64,000 nucleotides of DNA from Marinobacter persicus (GCF_002934325.1 NZ_PTIV01000009.1:45282-109281); one strand, 5' to 3'; shown: positions 18,239 through 27,468, counted from the stretch's first letter. Notes: a model not told the origin generated them from the sequence alone. Numbers and translations are program-made.

Positions 18239-20215
18239 ATGAACACCCCCTACCCGTCCGTTGCATTCAAACTTTTCCTCCTGGTGGCACTGGCCCTTAC
18301 TGCCCCCATCGGTAATTTTTTATCCGTGGAGCTCTTCTACGGGGTGGAGTTTATTTTTGGATCCATTGCGGTGTTTGCGGCGCTGACGTATTTGGGTCCC
18401 TGGGCAGCCATTCTGGTAGCCATTACCGGTGGGCTTCAGACCGTTCAGGCCTGGGGTCACCCCATCGGCCTGTTCACCTTTACCCTCGAAGCCGTTGTGG
18501 TCTCGTTGCTTTATAAACGGGGCTGGCAAAACCTGGTCCTGAATGACCTGGCTTTCTGGCTTGTGGTTGGAATACCCATCATTTGGGTGGCCTACCCCGC
18601 TTTTCTGGGTATGTCCGCCGAGGCCGTCGGTCTGCTGGCACTCAAACAGCCCTTAAACGGAGTATTCAATGCGCTCGCGGCGGGGATCCTGCTCTATGGT
18701 ATCTCTCAGGTTTGGGGGAGCGAAGGCAGAAACTGGGCCGAAAAGTCAGACAAACTCGCGGGTCTGCTTTTCCACGGCTTGCTGGCCATTATTCTCGTAA
18801 CCGGTGCTATTCCGATCGTCCTGCAAGGCCACTACCAGCGTCAGACGTTGCTGCAAGACGTTGAGCAAACGCTATCCAACCAGGCTCAGGCCATTAAAGA
18901 TCGGATGGAATCCTCATCGGCATCTGCAACCGCCATAACTTCGGGAGAAACGGACATTGGCACAACGTCCATGCCCGGATTCCATTACTATTTGACCGAT
19001 GCTGCCGGCGCTGTTCTTGAGTCCAACACGTCTGGTGCTCCCCGTCCCGAGTGCGTTAACCAGAGACAGCTATTGCTCTGGGAGCCAGATGTCGACAATC
19101 CCATCATGCGCGCGCAACGGGGCATATTCTGCTTAAGCCAGCCGGTGGAGGACACGCGGGCTACAGCCATAACAGTGGAAACCGGCTCGGCCAACTATGT
19201 CCAGACACTAAAACACCACAGCACCCGCGAATTTCTGATCCTCGCTGGCACTTTCTCTATTGGACTACTGGTGGCCTGGGCATTGAGCCGCATGGTGACT
19301 GTGTCATTAACACGGCTGACGCGCGTGGCAAGTGAAACCCGAAACGGTGTGATTGTCACCGACCCCGGCGTGCGAGCTGTTTGGGCAAACGAATCATTCA
19401 GTCGGATCTCCGGTTTCAGCCGTAAAGACATCATAGGAAAAAATCCGGGCGAACTGTTACAGGGTCCTGAAACCTCCACTGACACCATCGACTATATGCG
19501 CCAGGCCATTGACCAACAGCAGCCTTTTACAGTCGAGATTCTCAATTACACCCGCGACAGAACACCTTACTGGGTCGAGATCAATTGCAACCCTATCTAT
19601 ACGAAGCGTGGTCGATTGGAAGGCTTCATTGCGGTTCAAACGGATATTACGGACAGAAAAGAGGCTCAGGAACGCCTGCAGCACATCGCACATTTCGACC
19701 CACTGACCGATCTACCCAACCGGGAACTGGTATCTGATCGCCTGAGAACGGCCATGTCGCAGGCAAAACGGCGTGGCACGATGGTGGGTGTAGCTTTCGT
19801 GGATCTGGACGGTTTCAAGCAAGTGAACGATACCCTGGGCCACGATGCGGGCGATGAACTGCTGAAAACCATAGCTACCCGTCTGTCAGGTGTATTGCGA
19901 GAGGGCGACACATTGGGCCGGATAGGCGGTGATGAGTTTGTTGCCATTCTTGCCATTCTGGTTGACCTGGACGGCAGAGTCGACCTTGGGTCCGCTCTGG
20001 ATCGCCTGGGTCAGGCAGCAGCGGAACCGATGGTTATTCGAGGGGCATCCGTGGCGGTCTCGGCCAGTGTCGGTGCCACCATATACTCCAATAAAACCCC
20101 TATTGATGCCGACCAGCTGGTCAGACAAGCAGACCAGGCCATGTATACCGCCAAACTCGCGGGTAAGAATCAATTCAGTATCGATATGACGGACACCGCT
20201 TCGGATGTTGAGTAA
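18239..20215 (+). CDS. Membrane-sensor PAS-GGDEF diguanylate cyclase
   Basis: A 658-residue inner-membrane cyclase. The first 170 residues are a multi-span hydrophobic sensor resembling the MASE1 class. A further span (about 180-200), a periplasmic stretch of about 130 residues and another span (about 335-355) follow. Then come PAS/PAC (about 370-485; ANESFSRISGFSRKD) and GGDEF (about 490-650) with GRIGGDEF and a REGD inhibitory site. Catalysis looks intact. It starts at ATG 18239, divergent from the hemerythrin gene across 180 bases, and is followed 82 bases later by the globin-coupled cyclase on the same strand. The sensed signal cannot be read from sequence; MASE1 assignment is tentative. 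Confidence 0.85.
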   Translation: MNTPYPSVAFKLFLLVALALTAPIGNFLSVELFYGVEFIFGSIAVFAALTYLGPWAAILVAITGGLQTVQAWGHPIGLFTFTLEAVVVSLLYKRGWQNLVLNDLAFWLVVGIPIIWVAYPAFLGMSAEAVGLLALKQPLNGVFNALAAGILLYGISQVWGSEGRNWAEKSDKLAGLLFHGLLAIILVTGAIPIVLQGHYQRQTLLQDVEQTLSNQAQAIKDRMESSSASATAITSGETDIGTTSMPGFHYYLTDAAGAVLESNTSGAPRPECVNQRQLLLWEPDVDNPIMRAQRGIFCLSQPVEDTRATAITVETGSANYVQTLKHHSTREFLILAGTFSIGLLVAWALSRMVTVSLTRLTRVASETRNGVIVTDPGVRAVWANESFSRISGFSRKDIIGKNPGELLQGPETSTDTIDYMRQAIDQQQPFTVEILNYTRDRTPYWVEINCNPIYTKRGRLEGFIAVQTDITDRKEAQERLQHIAHFDPLTDLPNRELVSDRLRTAMSQAKRRGTMVGVAFVDLDGFKQVNDTLGHDAGDELLKTIATRLSGVLREGDTLGRIGGDEFVAILAILVDLDGRVDLGSALDRLGQAAAEPMVIRGASVAVSASVGATIYSNKTPIDADQLVRQADQAMYTAKLAGKNQFSIDMTDTASDVE

Positions 20216-20297
20216 CGTTATGTGCCTTCACTGATAAAATCGAGATTTACATTAGGTTACACTCCTCGATCAAAGCCTACCCAACCACAGGACACAC

Positions 20298-21719
20298 ATG
20301 CCCCGCTTTTCCTCAGAGCACCTCTGTTCCGAATGGCTCGCCATCAATGCGCGTTTCACCGCTGACGCCCAGCGTTTTGTCGCTGATTTCGCCCGACAAC
20401 ATGCCGCCTCGCTGTCCGAACACTTCTATCAGGAAATGCTGGCGGACCCCGGCGCTTCGCAGTTTCTGTCCAATGACGAGGTGCAAAACCGGCTGGGGCA
20501 ATCCATGCAACGTTGGGTGGCTGGGCTGTTCGCACCGACAACTGAAGAAGATGTATTCCGACTGATTGCCGAGCAACGAAAAATCGGCGAGGTGCATGCG
20601 CGCATTGGCATTCCTGTCCACCTGGTGTTGCGGGGAGCCCGATGCCTAAAAGGCCGGTTTGTGCATTTGCTGCACCATACGAGCGAGCTGGATGAGAACA
20701 CCCATTTTGCCGCGACACGCCTGGCGTCAGACACGATCGATCTGGCCATGGAAATCATGGGCCATGCGTATTCCGTCTCCCATGACCGGAATTCCCGGGC
20801 CGAAGAAGCCTACCGGTTGTTTGCCATCACCCAGAACATCGCCAATGAGAAAGACCAGCAACGGGCCGCGCTGTTCGATTGGGAAAACCAGCTGATGTTC
20901 AGCCAGGCGATCGGCACCCTGCCCGGCGAACTGCCGCGGATACAGGCGTCCGATTTCGGTTTGTGGTTCCGCCACAAAGGCATTCATGCCTTTGAAGGTT
21001 CAGATGAAGCCCGGGCCGTGATGGACACCATGGAGGAGATCGATAACGTACTGCTGCCGCTGTTCGGCGCCGACGAGCAAAGCACGGTGCTTGGCACCAC
21101 CCATGTGGATTTGCTGAAAGACCTGAGAGACAAGGTTAAAAGCATCCGATTTCACCTCGGCAATCTGTTTGAGCAAAATAACGAGCTGGAAGCCGGCCGT
21201 GACGTGCTTACCCGCCTGCTCAATCGCAAATTCATGCCGGTGGTGCTCGGCAAACAAATCAGCCAGGCCCGTGCCCAGAAAACCTCCTTTGCCGTTCTGG
21301 CCATTGATATTGATTACTTCAAGCAGGTGAACGACAACCATGGACACCAGGCGGGAGACCAGGTGCTGCAACAACTGGCACTGATTTTGGTGAACAACAG
21401 CCGCTCGGGCGACTATTTGTTCCGGCTCGGTGGGGAAGAGTTTCTATTGATTGCCGTCGATATGGACGCCACCCGGGCCAAAGCCATGGCCGAGAAATTG
21501 CGTAAAAGCGTTGAACGGGAAGCCTTTCTGCTTCCCGATGGCAAGGAGTTACAAACCAGTATCAGTGTTGGCGTGGCCTGCTTTGAAGGCCACCCGGATT
21601 ACCAGCTGCTGTTACGGCGCGCCGATGATGCGCTCTATAGCGCCAAAAACAGGGGGCGCAACCGGGTCGTCATGGCTACGGCAACCGATACTGCCCCACA
21701 AGCGAATCCACCCGGCTGA
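20298..21719 (+). CDS. dosC: Globin-coupled diguanylate cyclase, DosC/DgcO type
   Basis: A heme-globin oxygen-sensing diguanylate cyclase of 473 residues, full-length relative to E. coli DosC (about 460). The globin domain (about 1-155) has the proximal His100 in GEVHARIGIPV and the distal Tyr44 in EHFYQEM, at the equivalent places to DosC His98 and Tyr43. A helical middle domain with DFGLWFRHKG matches the DosC family. The C-terminal GGDEF has RLGGEEF with an RSGD inhibitory site. In the family, oxygen bound to the heme stimulates c-di-GMP synthesis. In E. coli dosC is paired with the phosphodiesterase dosP; no dosP is present here, though several phosphodiesterases lie in the same island. 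Confidence 0.93.
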   Translation: MPRFSSEHLCSEWLAINARFTADAQRFVADFARQHAASLSEHFYQEMLADPGASQFLSNDEVQNRLGQSMQRWVAGLFAPTTEEDVFRLIAEQRKIGEVHARIGIPVHLVLRGARCLKGRFVHLLHHTSELDENTHFAATRLASDTIDLAMEIMGHAYSVSHDRNSRAEEAYRLFAITQNIANEKDQQRAALFDWENQLMFSQAIGTLPGELPRIQASDFGLWFRHKGIHAFEGSDEARAVMDTMEEIDNVLLPLFGADEQSTVLGTTHVDLLKDLRDKVKSIRFHLGNLFEQNNELEAGRDVLTRLLNRKFMPVVLGKQISQARAQKTSFAVLAIDIDYFKQVNDNHGHQAGDQVLQQLALILVNNSRSGDYLFRLGGEEFLLIAVDMDATRAKAMAEKLRKSVEREAFLLPDGKELQTSISVGVACFEGHPDYQLLLRRADDALYSAKNRGRNRVVMATATDTAPQANPPG

Positions 21720-21809
21720 CGCTGCCTTCCAGTACCAGATCAGTGGCACCGACTGGCGGCTTCTGCCATCATTCCGGGGATTAAGACCAGGGAACGGGAG
21801 CCGATCACT

Positions 21810-23264
21810 GTGAAGCACGATTGCCATTACCATCCGGGCGAACCCGCCAAATGGCACTGCGGTGAATGCCAGATCTATTACTGCACCCAATGTATGCCGG
21901 ATGCCGGAGACCGGGCGCGCCAGGGGCAGTGCCCTCATTGCAGCAAAATCATGCGCTATCTGGGCGCGGCCACCGAAGTGGTGCCGTTCTGGCAACGTAT
22001 TGGCGCTTTCTTCCGCTACCCGTTTCACACCGATCCTCTGATCGTCATCGCCATCTGCACCCTGGTACCGATACTGGCCCCCAACAACCTGGTTGGCGGG
22101 CTTGTCTGGTTGGTGCTGGCTCTGGCGCTGTTCAAATACACCTACGCGGTGATCAATCACACCGCCGAGGGCCACCTCAAACCACCGCCCCTGGCCATGG
22201 CCTTTACCGGCAGTGGTTTCAGCATTGTCGTCCTGCAATTACTGGTGTTTGTGGTGATGGGGGCGCTGGTGTTCGCCTCGGGCATGCTGGGCGGGCCTAT
22301 CCTGATGTTCCTGGCCCTGGCCTTCGTGGTGCTGGCACTGCCGGCGAGCATCATGGTGCTGGCTATGGAGCGTGCGGTCGGCCCGGCGGTCAACCCATTA
22401 AACCTCGCGGTGCTGATGTCCCGCATCGGCAGCCCTTACTTCGTGCTTTATGGATACCTGATCCTTCTGATCGCCGCCTCGGGCGCAGCGCAGGATTTCG
22501 CGGTAACCCACTTTCCCCTTTGGGCCGCGCAGCCACTGGCGGGTTTTCTGAACAGTACCTTCATGCTGATGCTGTTCCACATGCTGGGTTACCTGTTATT
22601 CCAGTATCAGGAAGAACTGGGCTTCGCCTCCGATATCCAGGACGATGAGCCGGAAGCCGACAATTCGTTGCGTAACCGCAGCTCCCGGCTGGACGCCGAT
22701 CTGGACATGAACCTGAAAGATGGCAACTACGACCGGGCACAAACCCTGCTCAAGGAAGCACTAAAACGGGACCAGAATGACCCGGTACGCCTTGGCCAGC
22801 TCTACAAACTGCTCACAGCCCGCCATGACACTACCGAACTGTATCGCTACCACCCCCGGCTGATGGCGTGGTTGGTAGCGCAGCATGATGGCGATGGCCT
22901 GAACCGGTTGCTCAAACAGTTACTGGTGGCAGAACCGGCATTCCAGCTGGATGACCCGGCGCTGGCCGTGCAGAGCGCGGAAACCCTGTACCGGGCTGGC
23001 CACTGTAAGGCCGCATTGAGGTTGGTGCAGGATTTCCACAAGCGCTTCCCGGACAGTGACCAACTGGCGCCCGCCTACCTGCTGGCAGCGCGGGCACTGG
23101 CCAACGGTCTGCAGCAATGGGATAAGGCCAAGGCCTTCCTGATGTTCATCAAGAAACGCTGCACCAGCCATCCTATTCATCAGCAGATAGACACCTGGCT
23201 GGAACAGGCTGAGCAGCATCAACCGTTGAAAGGCCCCCGGGCAACGTTTCAGGTACCCGACTAG
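21810..23264 (+). CDS. Zinc-ribbon multi-span membrane protein with TPR-like C-terminus, function unknown
   Basis: 484 residues, starting at GTG 21810 behind a GGGAGCC. The first 45 residues hold a B-box-like cysteine/histidine cluster (CHYHPGEPAKWHCGEC, YYCTQC, CPHC), able to bind one or two zinc ions. Residues about 55-285 are hydrophobic with five or six membrane spans. The cytoplasmic tail (about 300-475) is helical with TPR-like units (DGNYDRAQTLLKEALKRDQ). I do not recognise a characterised family. It converges tail-to-tail on a rhomboid protease that also carries a TPR-like tail, and the two stops overlap by 4 bases. A joint role in membrane-protein quality control is conceivable but unproven. 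Confidence 0.8.
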   Translation: MKHDCHYHPGEPAKWHCGECQIYYCTQCMPDAGDRARQGQCPHCSKIMRYLGAATEVVPFWQRIGAFFRYPFHTDPLIVIAICTLVPILAPNNLVGGLVWLVLALALFKYTYAVINHTAEGHLKPPPLAMAFTGSGFSIVVLQLLVFVVMGALVFASGMLGGPILMFLALAFVVLALPASIMVLAMERAVGPAVNPLNLAVLMSRIGSPYFVLYGYLILLIAASGAAQDFAVTHFPLWAAQPLAGFLNSTFMLMLFHMLGYLLFQYQEELGFASDIQDDEPEADNSLRNRSSRLDADLDMNLKDGNYDRAQTLLKEALKRDQNDPVRLGQLYKLLTARHDTTELYRYHPRLMAWLVAQHDGDGLNRLLKQLLVAEPAFQLDDPALAVQSAETLYRAGHCKAALRLVQDFHKRFPDSDQLAPAYLLAARALANGLQQWDKAKAFLMFIKKRCTSHPIHQQIDTWLEQAEQHQPLKGPRATFQVPD

Positions 23265-24712
23265 ATCGTTCCCTGCAACAAGTGGCGGTAGTGGCTGGCC
23301 TTGGAGCCGAGTTGCAGCTTTTCAAACTCGGCAATCAATAACCGACACGCCTCTTCCGTCACTTCCGGCCCGGCAGTCTGGCGCAGGCGCTCGAACGCCT
23401 TTTCCGCGGTCTTCATGTCCTGCTGTTTGAGGCTGGCGAACAGCACACGGTTATGATCGTCCGCTGCCAGGGGATAATGGGGCTCGCCCTCTTTCAGGTA
23501 TTCCTGCCAGGTCTGCACCATTTTCTCCGGTTGACGATGGGCAAGGGCATCGCTCATCCGTTCCCGGGCCCGTTGGCGGTAGGCTGGCTGGTCCGGCCGG
23601 AGTTTGGCCAGTTGGTAGAGGTGGTCCAGCAGAATGGGTCGGTCGGGATACTGCTCATACAGCGCCTGGAACTGGCGCCGGGCCAGGTCAAACTCCATAC
23701 GGCCGATGCTGGCCATGGCCTGGGCATAGGCGCTGGTGAAACGGGCGTCTACCTCCTCCTGTTCCGGTTCAAAGAATTCCTGGCGAACCTGCAGCCAGCT
23801 TTTGCCAAACGCTGCCACCAGGCCGGCACCGGCCAGCAAGCCGCCCGCGTGGGCCATGTAGGCAATCCCGGTGGCACCGGCAAACCAGTAATCGTAAATC
23901 TCCTTGCCCAGCCACACCGGCAGTATGGCCAGGGCGGGCGCCCGGAAATAATTGAAGTACACCCCGAGGAACACGAAGAACCGGATCTTCTGCAGGCCAT
24001 AAATGGCCACATACATGCCCATCAGGCCGGAAATGGAGCCCGAGGCCCCTACCAGGGGAACGTGACTGCCCATGGAGAAGGCGGTAAAGACCAGGCCTGA
24101 CAACGCCCCACACAGCAGATAGGCCACCAGGTACCGGGCCGGCCCCAGCGCTTTTTCCACGGTAAACCCAAGCAGGAACAGAAACACCAGGTTGCCGATG
24201 ATATGGCCCCAGCCACCGTGCAGGAACTGGTAGGTAATCAGTGTGTAGGGCGTTAATTCACCGGGCACCAAGCCAAGCTGGTAGGTACTAATGCGGGACA
24301 ACCACTGTTGTTCGACCGCGCTCCGGTGTTCCAGCCAATACCGGCGCTCGGCAGGCGTCCAGATCAGGCTTTCGTTGTCTTGCAGGTATTGGTAGAAATC
24401 GCGGTCGGTGAGCAGCGCCAGCGCCTGCCAGACTTCTTCATTATCCCGGCGCAGGGACTGGAATTCCTGGAGATCCTGAAGCCGTTCCTGGCGTTCTTCA
24501 AAGCGGACTTCCCGTTCCAGGTAATCCTCGTAAGCCGGCGCTTCCAGAACCAGCAGATCCGTTTCCAGATACTGCTCCAGCGCCGCCTGCATCTTGCGGT
24601 CGTCGTCCCCCTGATAGAACAGGAACACCAGCACACAGGCCAGCATCAGGCCCAGGGTGACCCAGGGAGGCTTGCGCCAATCAACGGAATTTTCTGCGGG
24701 GATAATCAGCAT
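23261..24712 (-). CDS. Rhomboid family intramembrane serine protease with TPR-like tail
   Basis: A 483-residue intramembrane protease. After one N-terminal span (about 17-33) comes a charged, helical loop of about 100 residues. The rhomboid core follows with HGGWGHIIGN, the catalytic Ser224 in VGASGSISGL and the catalytic His288 in YMAHAGGLLAG. The C-terminal 150 residues (about 330-483) look like helical TPR-type repeats. The core is complete, so it should cleave transmembrane substrates. It is longer than GlpG (about 276) because of the loop and tail. It lies convergent with the zinc-ribbon membrane protein. Substrates are unknown. Confidence 0.9.
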   Translation of the reverse strand: MLIIPAENSVDWRKPPWVTLGLMLACVLVFLFYQGDDDRKMQAALEQYLETDLLVLEAPAYEDYLEREVRFEERQERLQDLQEFQSLRRDNEEVWQALALLTDRDFYQYLQDNESLIWTPAERRYWLEHRSAVEQQWLSRISTYQLGLVPGELTPYTLITYQFLHGGWGHIIGNLVFLFLLGFTVEKALGPARYLVAYLLCGALSGLVFTAFSMGSHVPLVGASGSISGLMGMYVAIYGLQKIRFFVFLGVYFNYFRAPALAILPVWLGKEIYDYWFAGATGIAYMAHAGGLLAGAGLVAAFGKSWLQVRQEFFEPEQEEVDARFTSAYAQAMASIGRMEFDLARRQFQALYEQYPDRPILLDHLYQLAKLRPDQPAYRQRARERMSDALAHRQPEKMVQTWQEYLKEGEPHYPLAADDHNRVLFASLKQQDMKTAEKAFERLRQTAGPEVTEEACRLLIAEFEKLQLGSKASHYRHLLQGTI

Positions 24713-24772
24713 AAGCCCTCACTGCCCTCCGTATTCATCCTTGAACGCCCCGCTATAGGCGTAATGGCGGGG

Positions 24773-25174
24773 TCAGCCGTACACCTGCCAGACATTCCAC
24801 AACAGCAGCCCAGCCGCAACGAGGATCGCCAGCCAGGTCAGCAGGATGCCCACCATCCGGGCTTTGTGGGGCTGGCCCTTGCCATTGATCATACCCCAGG
24901 CATGCAGGATACGCCCGACCACCAGAGCCATACCGGTCCAATAGATGAGGGTTGCGGGAACGCCGTTGACTTCCGCAATGCCCAGCATAATCAGGCCCAG
25001 CGGAGCGTATTCGATCAGATTGGCGTGGGCACGCACCGCCGCTTCAAATTCCGGGTCGTCCGCTACGCCCAGTCCCTGGCGGTACTTGATCCGGTATTTC
25101 ACCACCTGGGCTGACAGCACCAGCAGAAGCAGGCCGGTAACGGCCGCGAATACAGCAGTGACAGGTGCAATCAT
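24773..25174 (-). CDS. MAPEG family membrane protein
   Basis: A 133-residue protein with four membrane spans. It shows the MAPEG pattern (glutathione S-transferase-like / eicosanoid-metabolism family) in VRAHANLIEYAPLGLIMLG and the following GRILHAWGM block. Bacterial members are usually uncharacterised and may conjugate glutathione to hydrophobic compounds. ATG at 25174 is preferred over GTG at 25183 because the AGGTGG ribosome site would overlap the latter. It lies between the rhomboid gene (60 bases downstream) and the acyltransferase gene upstream, all on the minus strand. Confidence 0.88.
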   Translation of the reverse strand: MIAPVTAVFAAVTGLLLLVLSAQVVKYRIKYRQGLGVADDPEFEAAVRAHANLIEYAPLGLIMLGIAEVNGVPATLIYWTGMALVVGRILHAWGMINGKGQPHKARMVGILLTWLAILVAAGLLLWNVWQVYG

Positions 25175-25270
25175 GCCGGGCACCCACCTTTATTCATCCC
25201 TTTCATCGCGCTCATTGTTCACCACACCAAAATTGTCCAGTCAGCAGACTGCCCGGTTTTGGCCGTCCCT

Positions 25271-25972
25271 TCAAGCAAGACCGTCGATGGCCTCCGCCAT
25301 TTGCTCCCGGCAACGGGCCATGAGCTCCGGCACATCACTGGAGCTCATGCCGGCGGTCTCGATCGGGGGCAACACGCGAACGGGCACGGCCTTCCGGCGC
25401 CCCATCAAGCCTCGGGACTCACCTTTATAAGGCGCGGCACAGACCATGGTAATGGGCGCGCCGGCGGCAATGGCGGTATGGAACGCCCCTTTCTTGAACT
25501 TACCCAGCCCTCGTCCACGGCTGCGGGTACCTTCCGGGAAGACCCAGATACTCTTGTTTTCCCGGCGAATGGCGTCGGTGGTCGCGCGCATGGCCGCCAC
25601 CGCTTTTTGCTGATCACCCCGGTTCAGGATGATATTACCGCCCAACCAGAACACCTGACCGAAAAAGGGCGTCCAGACCAATGACACTTTGCCCACGGTT
25701 ACCGTACGCGGTGGCAGCAGATCCGCCATGATAAACAGGTCGTCGTTCTGTTGATGGTTCGCGATCACCACGGTGGGCCGGTCCCGGGGAATATTTTCAC
25801 CTCCTTCCAGAGGCCGATCCATACCCAGGAAAAATCGTCCTGTGCGTGCAACCACCAGTCCCAGCAAACGGTTGTTATCCGGGTTGAACGGCCGGGCCAG
25901 GTACAACACCAGGGCCAGCATACAAATCACCGGTACGCTGACCCACGCCAATACTTTTCTCAACACTGCCAT
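25271..25972 (-). CDS. 1-acyl-sn-glycerol-3-phosphate acyltransferase (PlsC family)
   Basis: A 233-residue membrane-associated acyltransferase that makes phosphatidic acid from lysophosphatidic acid. The catalytic motif NHQQND (His-x4-Asp) lies near residue 73 and the glycerophosphate-binding motif FPEGTRSRG near 147. An N-terminal membrane anchor (WVSVPVICMLALVLYLARP) is present. Gammaproteobacteria often carry several PlsC homologues, so I do not assert it is the main one. An 18-base palindrome closely resembling FabR operators sits 27 bases before the ATG (separate entry), consistent with control by membrane fatty-acid composition. Confidence 0.9.
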   Translation of the reverse strand: MAVLRKVLAWVSVPVICMLALVLYLARPFNPDNNRLLGLVVARTGRFFLGMDRPLEGGENIPRDRPTVVIANHQQNDDLFIMADLLPPRTVTVGKVSLVWTPFFGQVFWLGGNIILNRGDQQKAVAAMRATTDAIRRENKSIWVFPEGTRSRGRGLGKFKKGAFHTAIAAGAPITMVCAAPYKGESRGLMGRRKAVPVRVLPPIETAGMSSSDVPELMARCREQMAEAIDGLA

Positions 25973-25998
25973 ACTGCTTTTCTCAGGAGCTACAAATG

Positions 25999-26016
25999 GG
26001 CGTACAAGTGTACGCC
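25999..26016. promoter_or_regulatory. FabR/DesT-like palindromic operator upstream of plsC
   Basis: GGCGTACAAGTGTACGCC has perfect 8-base arms around a 2-base spacer. From memory, the FabR operators of fabA and fabB contain a similar GCGTACA-NN-TGT core; FabR and DesT are TetR-family repressors of unsaturated fatty-acid genes. The site lies 27 bases upstream of a PlsC start, at a promoter-like distance. The match is by eye; no regulator gene is in the window. Confidence 0.5.
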
Positions 26017-26092
26017 AAACTGAAGGAATGACACTACTGACAATCCGCCATAAGGACCAACCCCACTTCCTACCTTAGAACCAATTCCGCTT

Positions 26093-26117
26093 ACCGGCTG
26101 GGTAAGCCGGTCTTTTT
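26093..26117 (+). terminator. Intrinsic terminator with no obvious upstream gene
   Basis: ACCGGCT / AGCCGGT arms (26093-26099 and 26105-26111) around a 5-base loop are followed by CTTTTT. It reads on the plus strand, but the preceding gene is on the minus strand, and the DUF3422 gene starts 44 bases later. It could be a leader attenuator or the end of a small RNA starting in the plsC upstream region. Confidence 0.5.
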
Positions 26118-26160
26118 CACGCTATGATTCGGCAAACCCTGACATGGCAAGGACCGTATC

Positions 26161-27468
26161 GTGCCCAACCTACTGGCCTCCCTGGACGTCCATCCGCTGC
26201 GTGAAGACCTGTACCGGGAACTTCATTCCCGACCGTTCCAGGTGATCCCGACCCATGCCCGGATTACCCACATCGCGGTGCTGACCTCCCGGGAACAACG
26301 TGATGAACAGTTCCGGCACCTCCAGAAACTGCATCGCCTGTTAGGAGAGCCCTGGCCGGAAGAAGAGGTCAGTTGCTACGAGCACACCCTGGGCAACCTG
26401 CGCATACGCCGCGAAGTGCACATGGAGTTTGCCACCTACACTTTCACCAACCTGGCCGAATCCAGCGCCGACCCCTTTGCCGAAACCGGCTTGAGCCTGC
26501 TGCCGCACGGCTGGCTCGATGAACTGGCCGGCACCATCGTGGCGGCCTTTCACGTCGACGTTAAACCTTCCTCACGGGACGCCCGCAGCGAGCTGGCGTT
26601 CCTGCGCAAGCATTTCGAGGGCATGCGGTTAGTAGGCAGCAGCCCGATGGAAGGCGCGGCCCGCATCCTGGGCTCTTTCCAGCTGCACAGCGACGGTTTC
26701 GGGCGTTTCATGGTGCTCAACCACGACATGTCGAACAGCCAGCTCGGTCGTCTGGTTCAGCGCCTGATGGAAATCGAGACCTACCGGCTCATGGCTTTGC
26801 TGGCCTTGCCGCTGGCGCGGCAAATCACGCCGGAACTCAACGCCATGGACCAGCAGATGTCAGAGATCACGCAATCGCTGGCAGACAATAATTCACCGGA
26901 CGAACAGGCCATTTTGGCCCAACTGACGCACATTGCGGCCCGGATCGAGGCTTTTCGCGCCCATTCAACTTTCCGCTTTGCCGCCACCCGGGCCTACCAC
27001 CGTATGGTACTGACGCGGTTGGAGGAGCTGCGCGAAGACGAGCTGTCGGGGCACCTGACCTTCCACGAATTCATGACCCGCCGGCTCACACCGGCCGTGG
27101 AGACCTGCGAGGCGGTTGGTGATCGGCTTGAGGACCTGTCCCGCCGGGTCGACCGGGCGTCCGAGATGATGCGCACGCGGGTGGACCTGGCCATCCAGAG
27201 CCAGAATCAGCAGTTACTCAGCTCCATGGACCGGCGTTCGCGCATTCAACTGATGATGCAGCACACCGTCGAAGGCTTCTCCGTGGTGGTTATCTCCTAC
27301 TATCTGATCAGCCTGCTGAAAATGGCCATGGACGCCCTGCAGGAGTCGGGCGTGCAGTTCAATGAACCCCTGGCCCTGGGTATCAGCATTCCAGTCATCA
27401 TGACGCTGGTTTTCCTCGGGGTACGACGGATTCACTACCGTTTTATCCGCATGGCCAAACACCAGTAG
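26161..27468 (+). CDS. DUF3422 family membrane protein
   Basis: 435 residues with a GTG start at 26161. The N-terminus (HPLREDLYRELHSRPFQVIP) and the central LPHGWLDELAGTIVAAFHVD block are characteristic of the DUF3422 family. A helical middle (about 210-370) ends in two C-terminal membrane spans (about 375-395 VEGFSVVVISYYLISLL and 405-425), so it is a membrane-anchored cytoplasmic protein. The family has no established biochemical function, to my knowledge. It is monocistronic, with an intrinsic terminator-like hairpin in its leader. Confidence 0.9.
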   Translation: MPNLLASLDVHPLREDLYRELHSRPFQVIPTHARITHIAVLTSREQRDEQFRHLQKLHRLLGEPWPEEEVSCYEHTLGNLRIRREVHMEFATYTFTNLAESSADPFAETGLSLLPHGWLDELAGTIVAAFHVDVKPSSRDARSELAFLRKHFEGMRLVGSSPMEGAARILGSFQLHSDGFGRFMVLNHDMSNSQLGRLVQRLMEIETYRLMALLALPLARQITPELNAMDQQMSEITQSLADNNSPDEQAILAQLTHIAARIEAFRAHSTFRFAATRAYHRMVLTRLEELREDELSGHLTFHEFMTRRLTPAVETCEAVGDRLEDLSRRVDRASEMMRTRVDLAIQSQNQQLLSSMDRRSRIQLMMQHTVEGFSVVVISYYLISLLKMAMDALQESGVQFNEPLALGISIPVIMTLVFLGVRRIHYRFIRMAKHQ

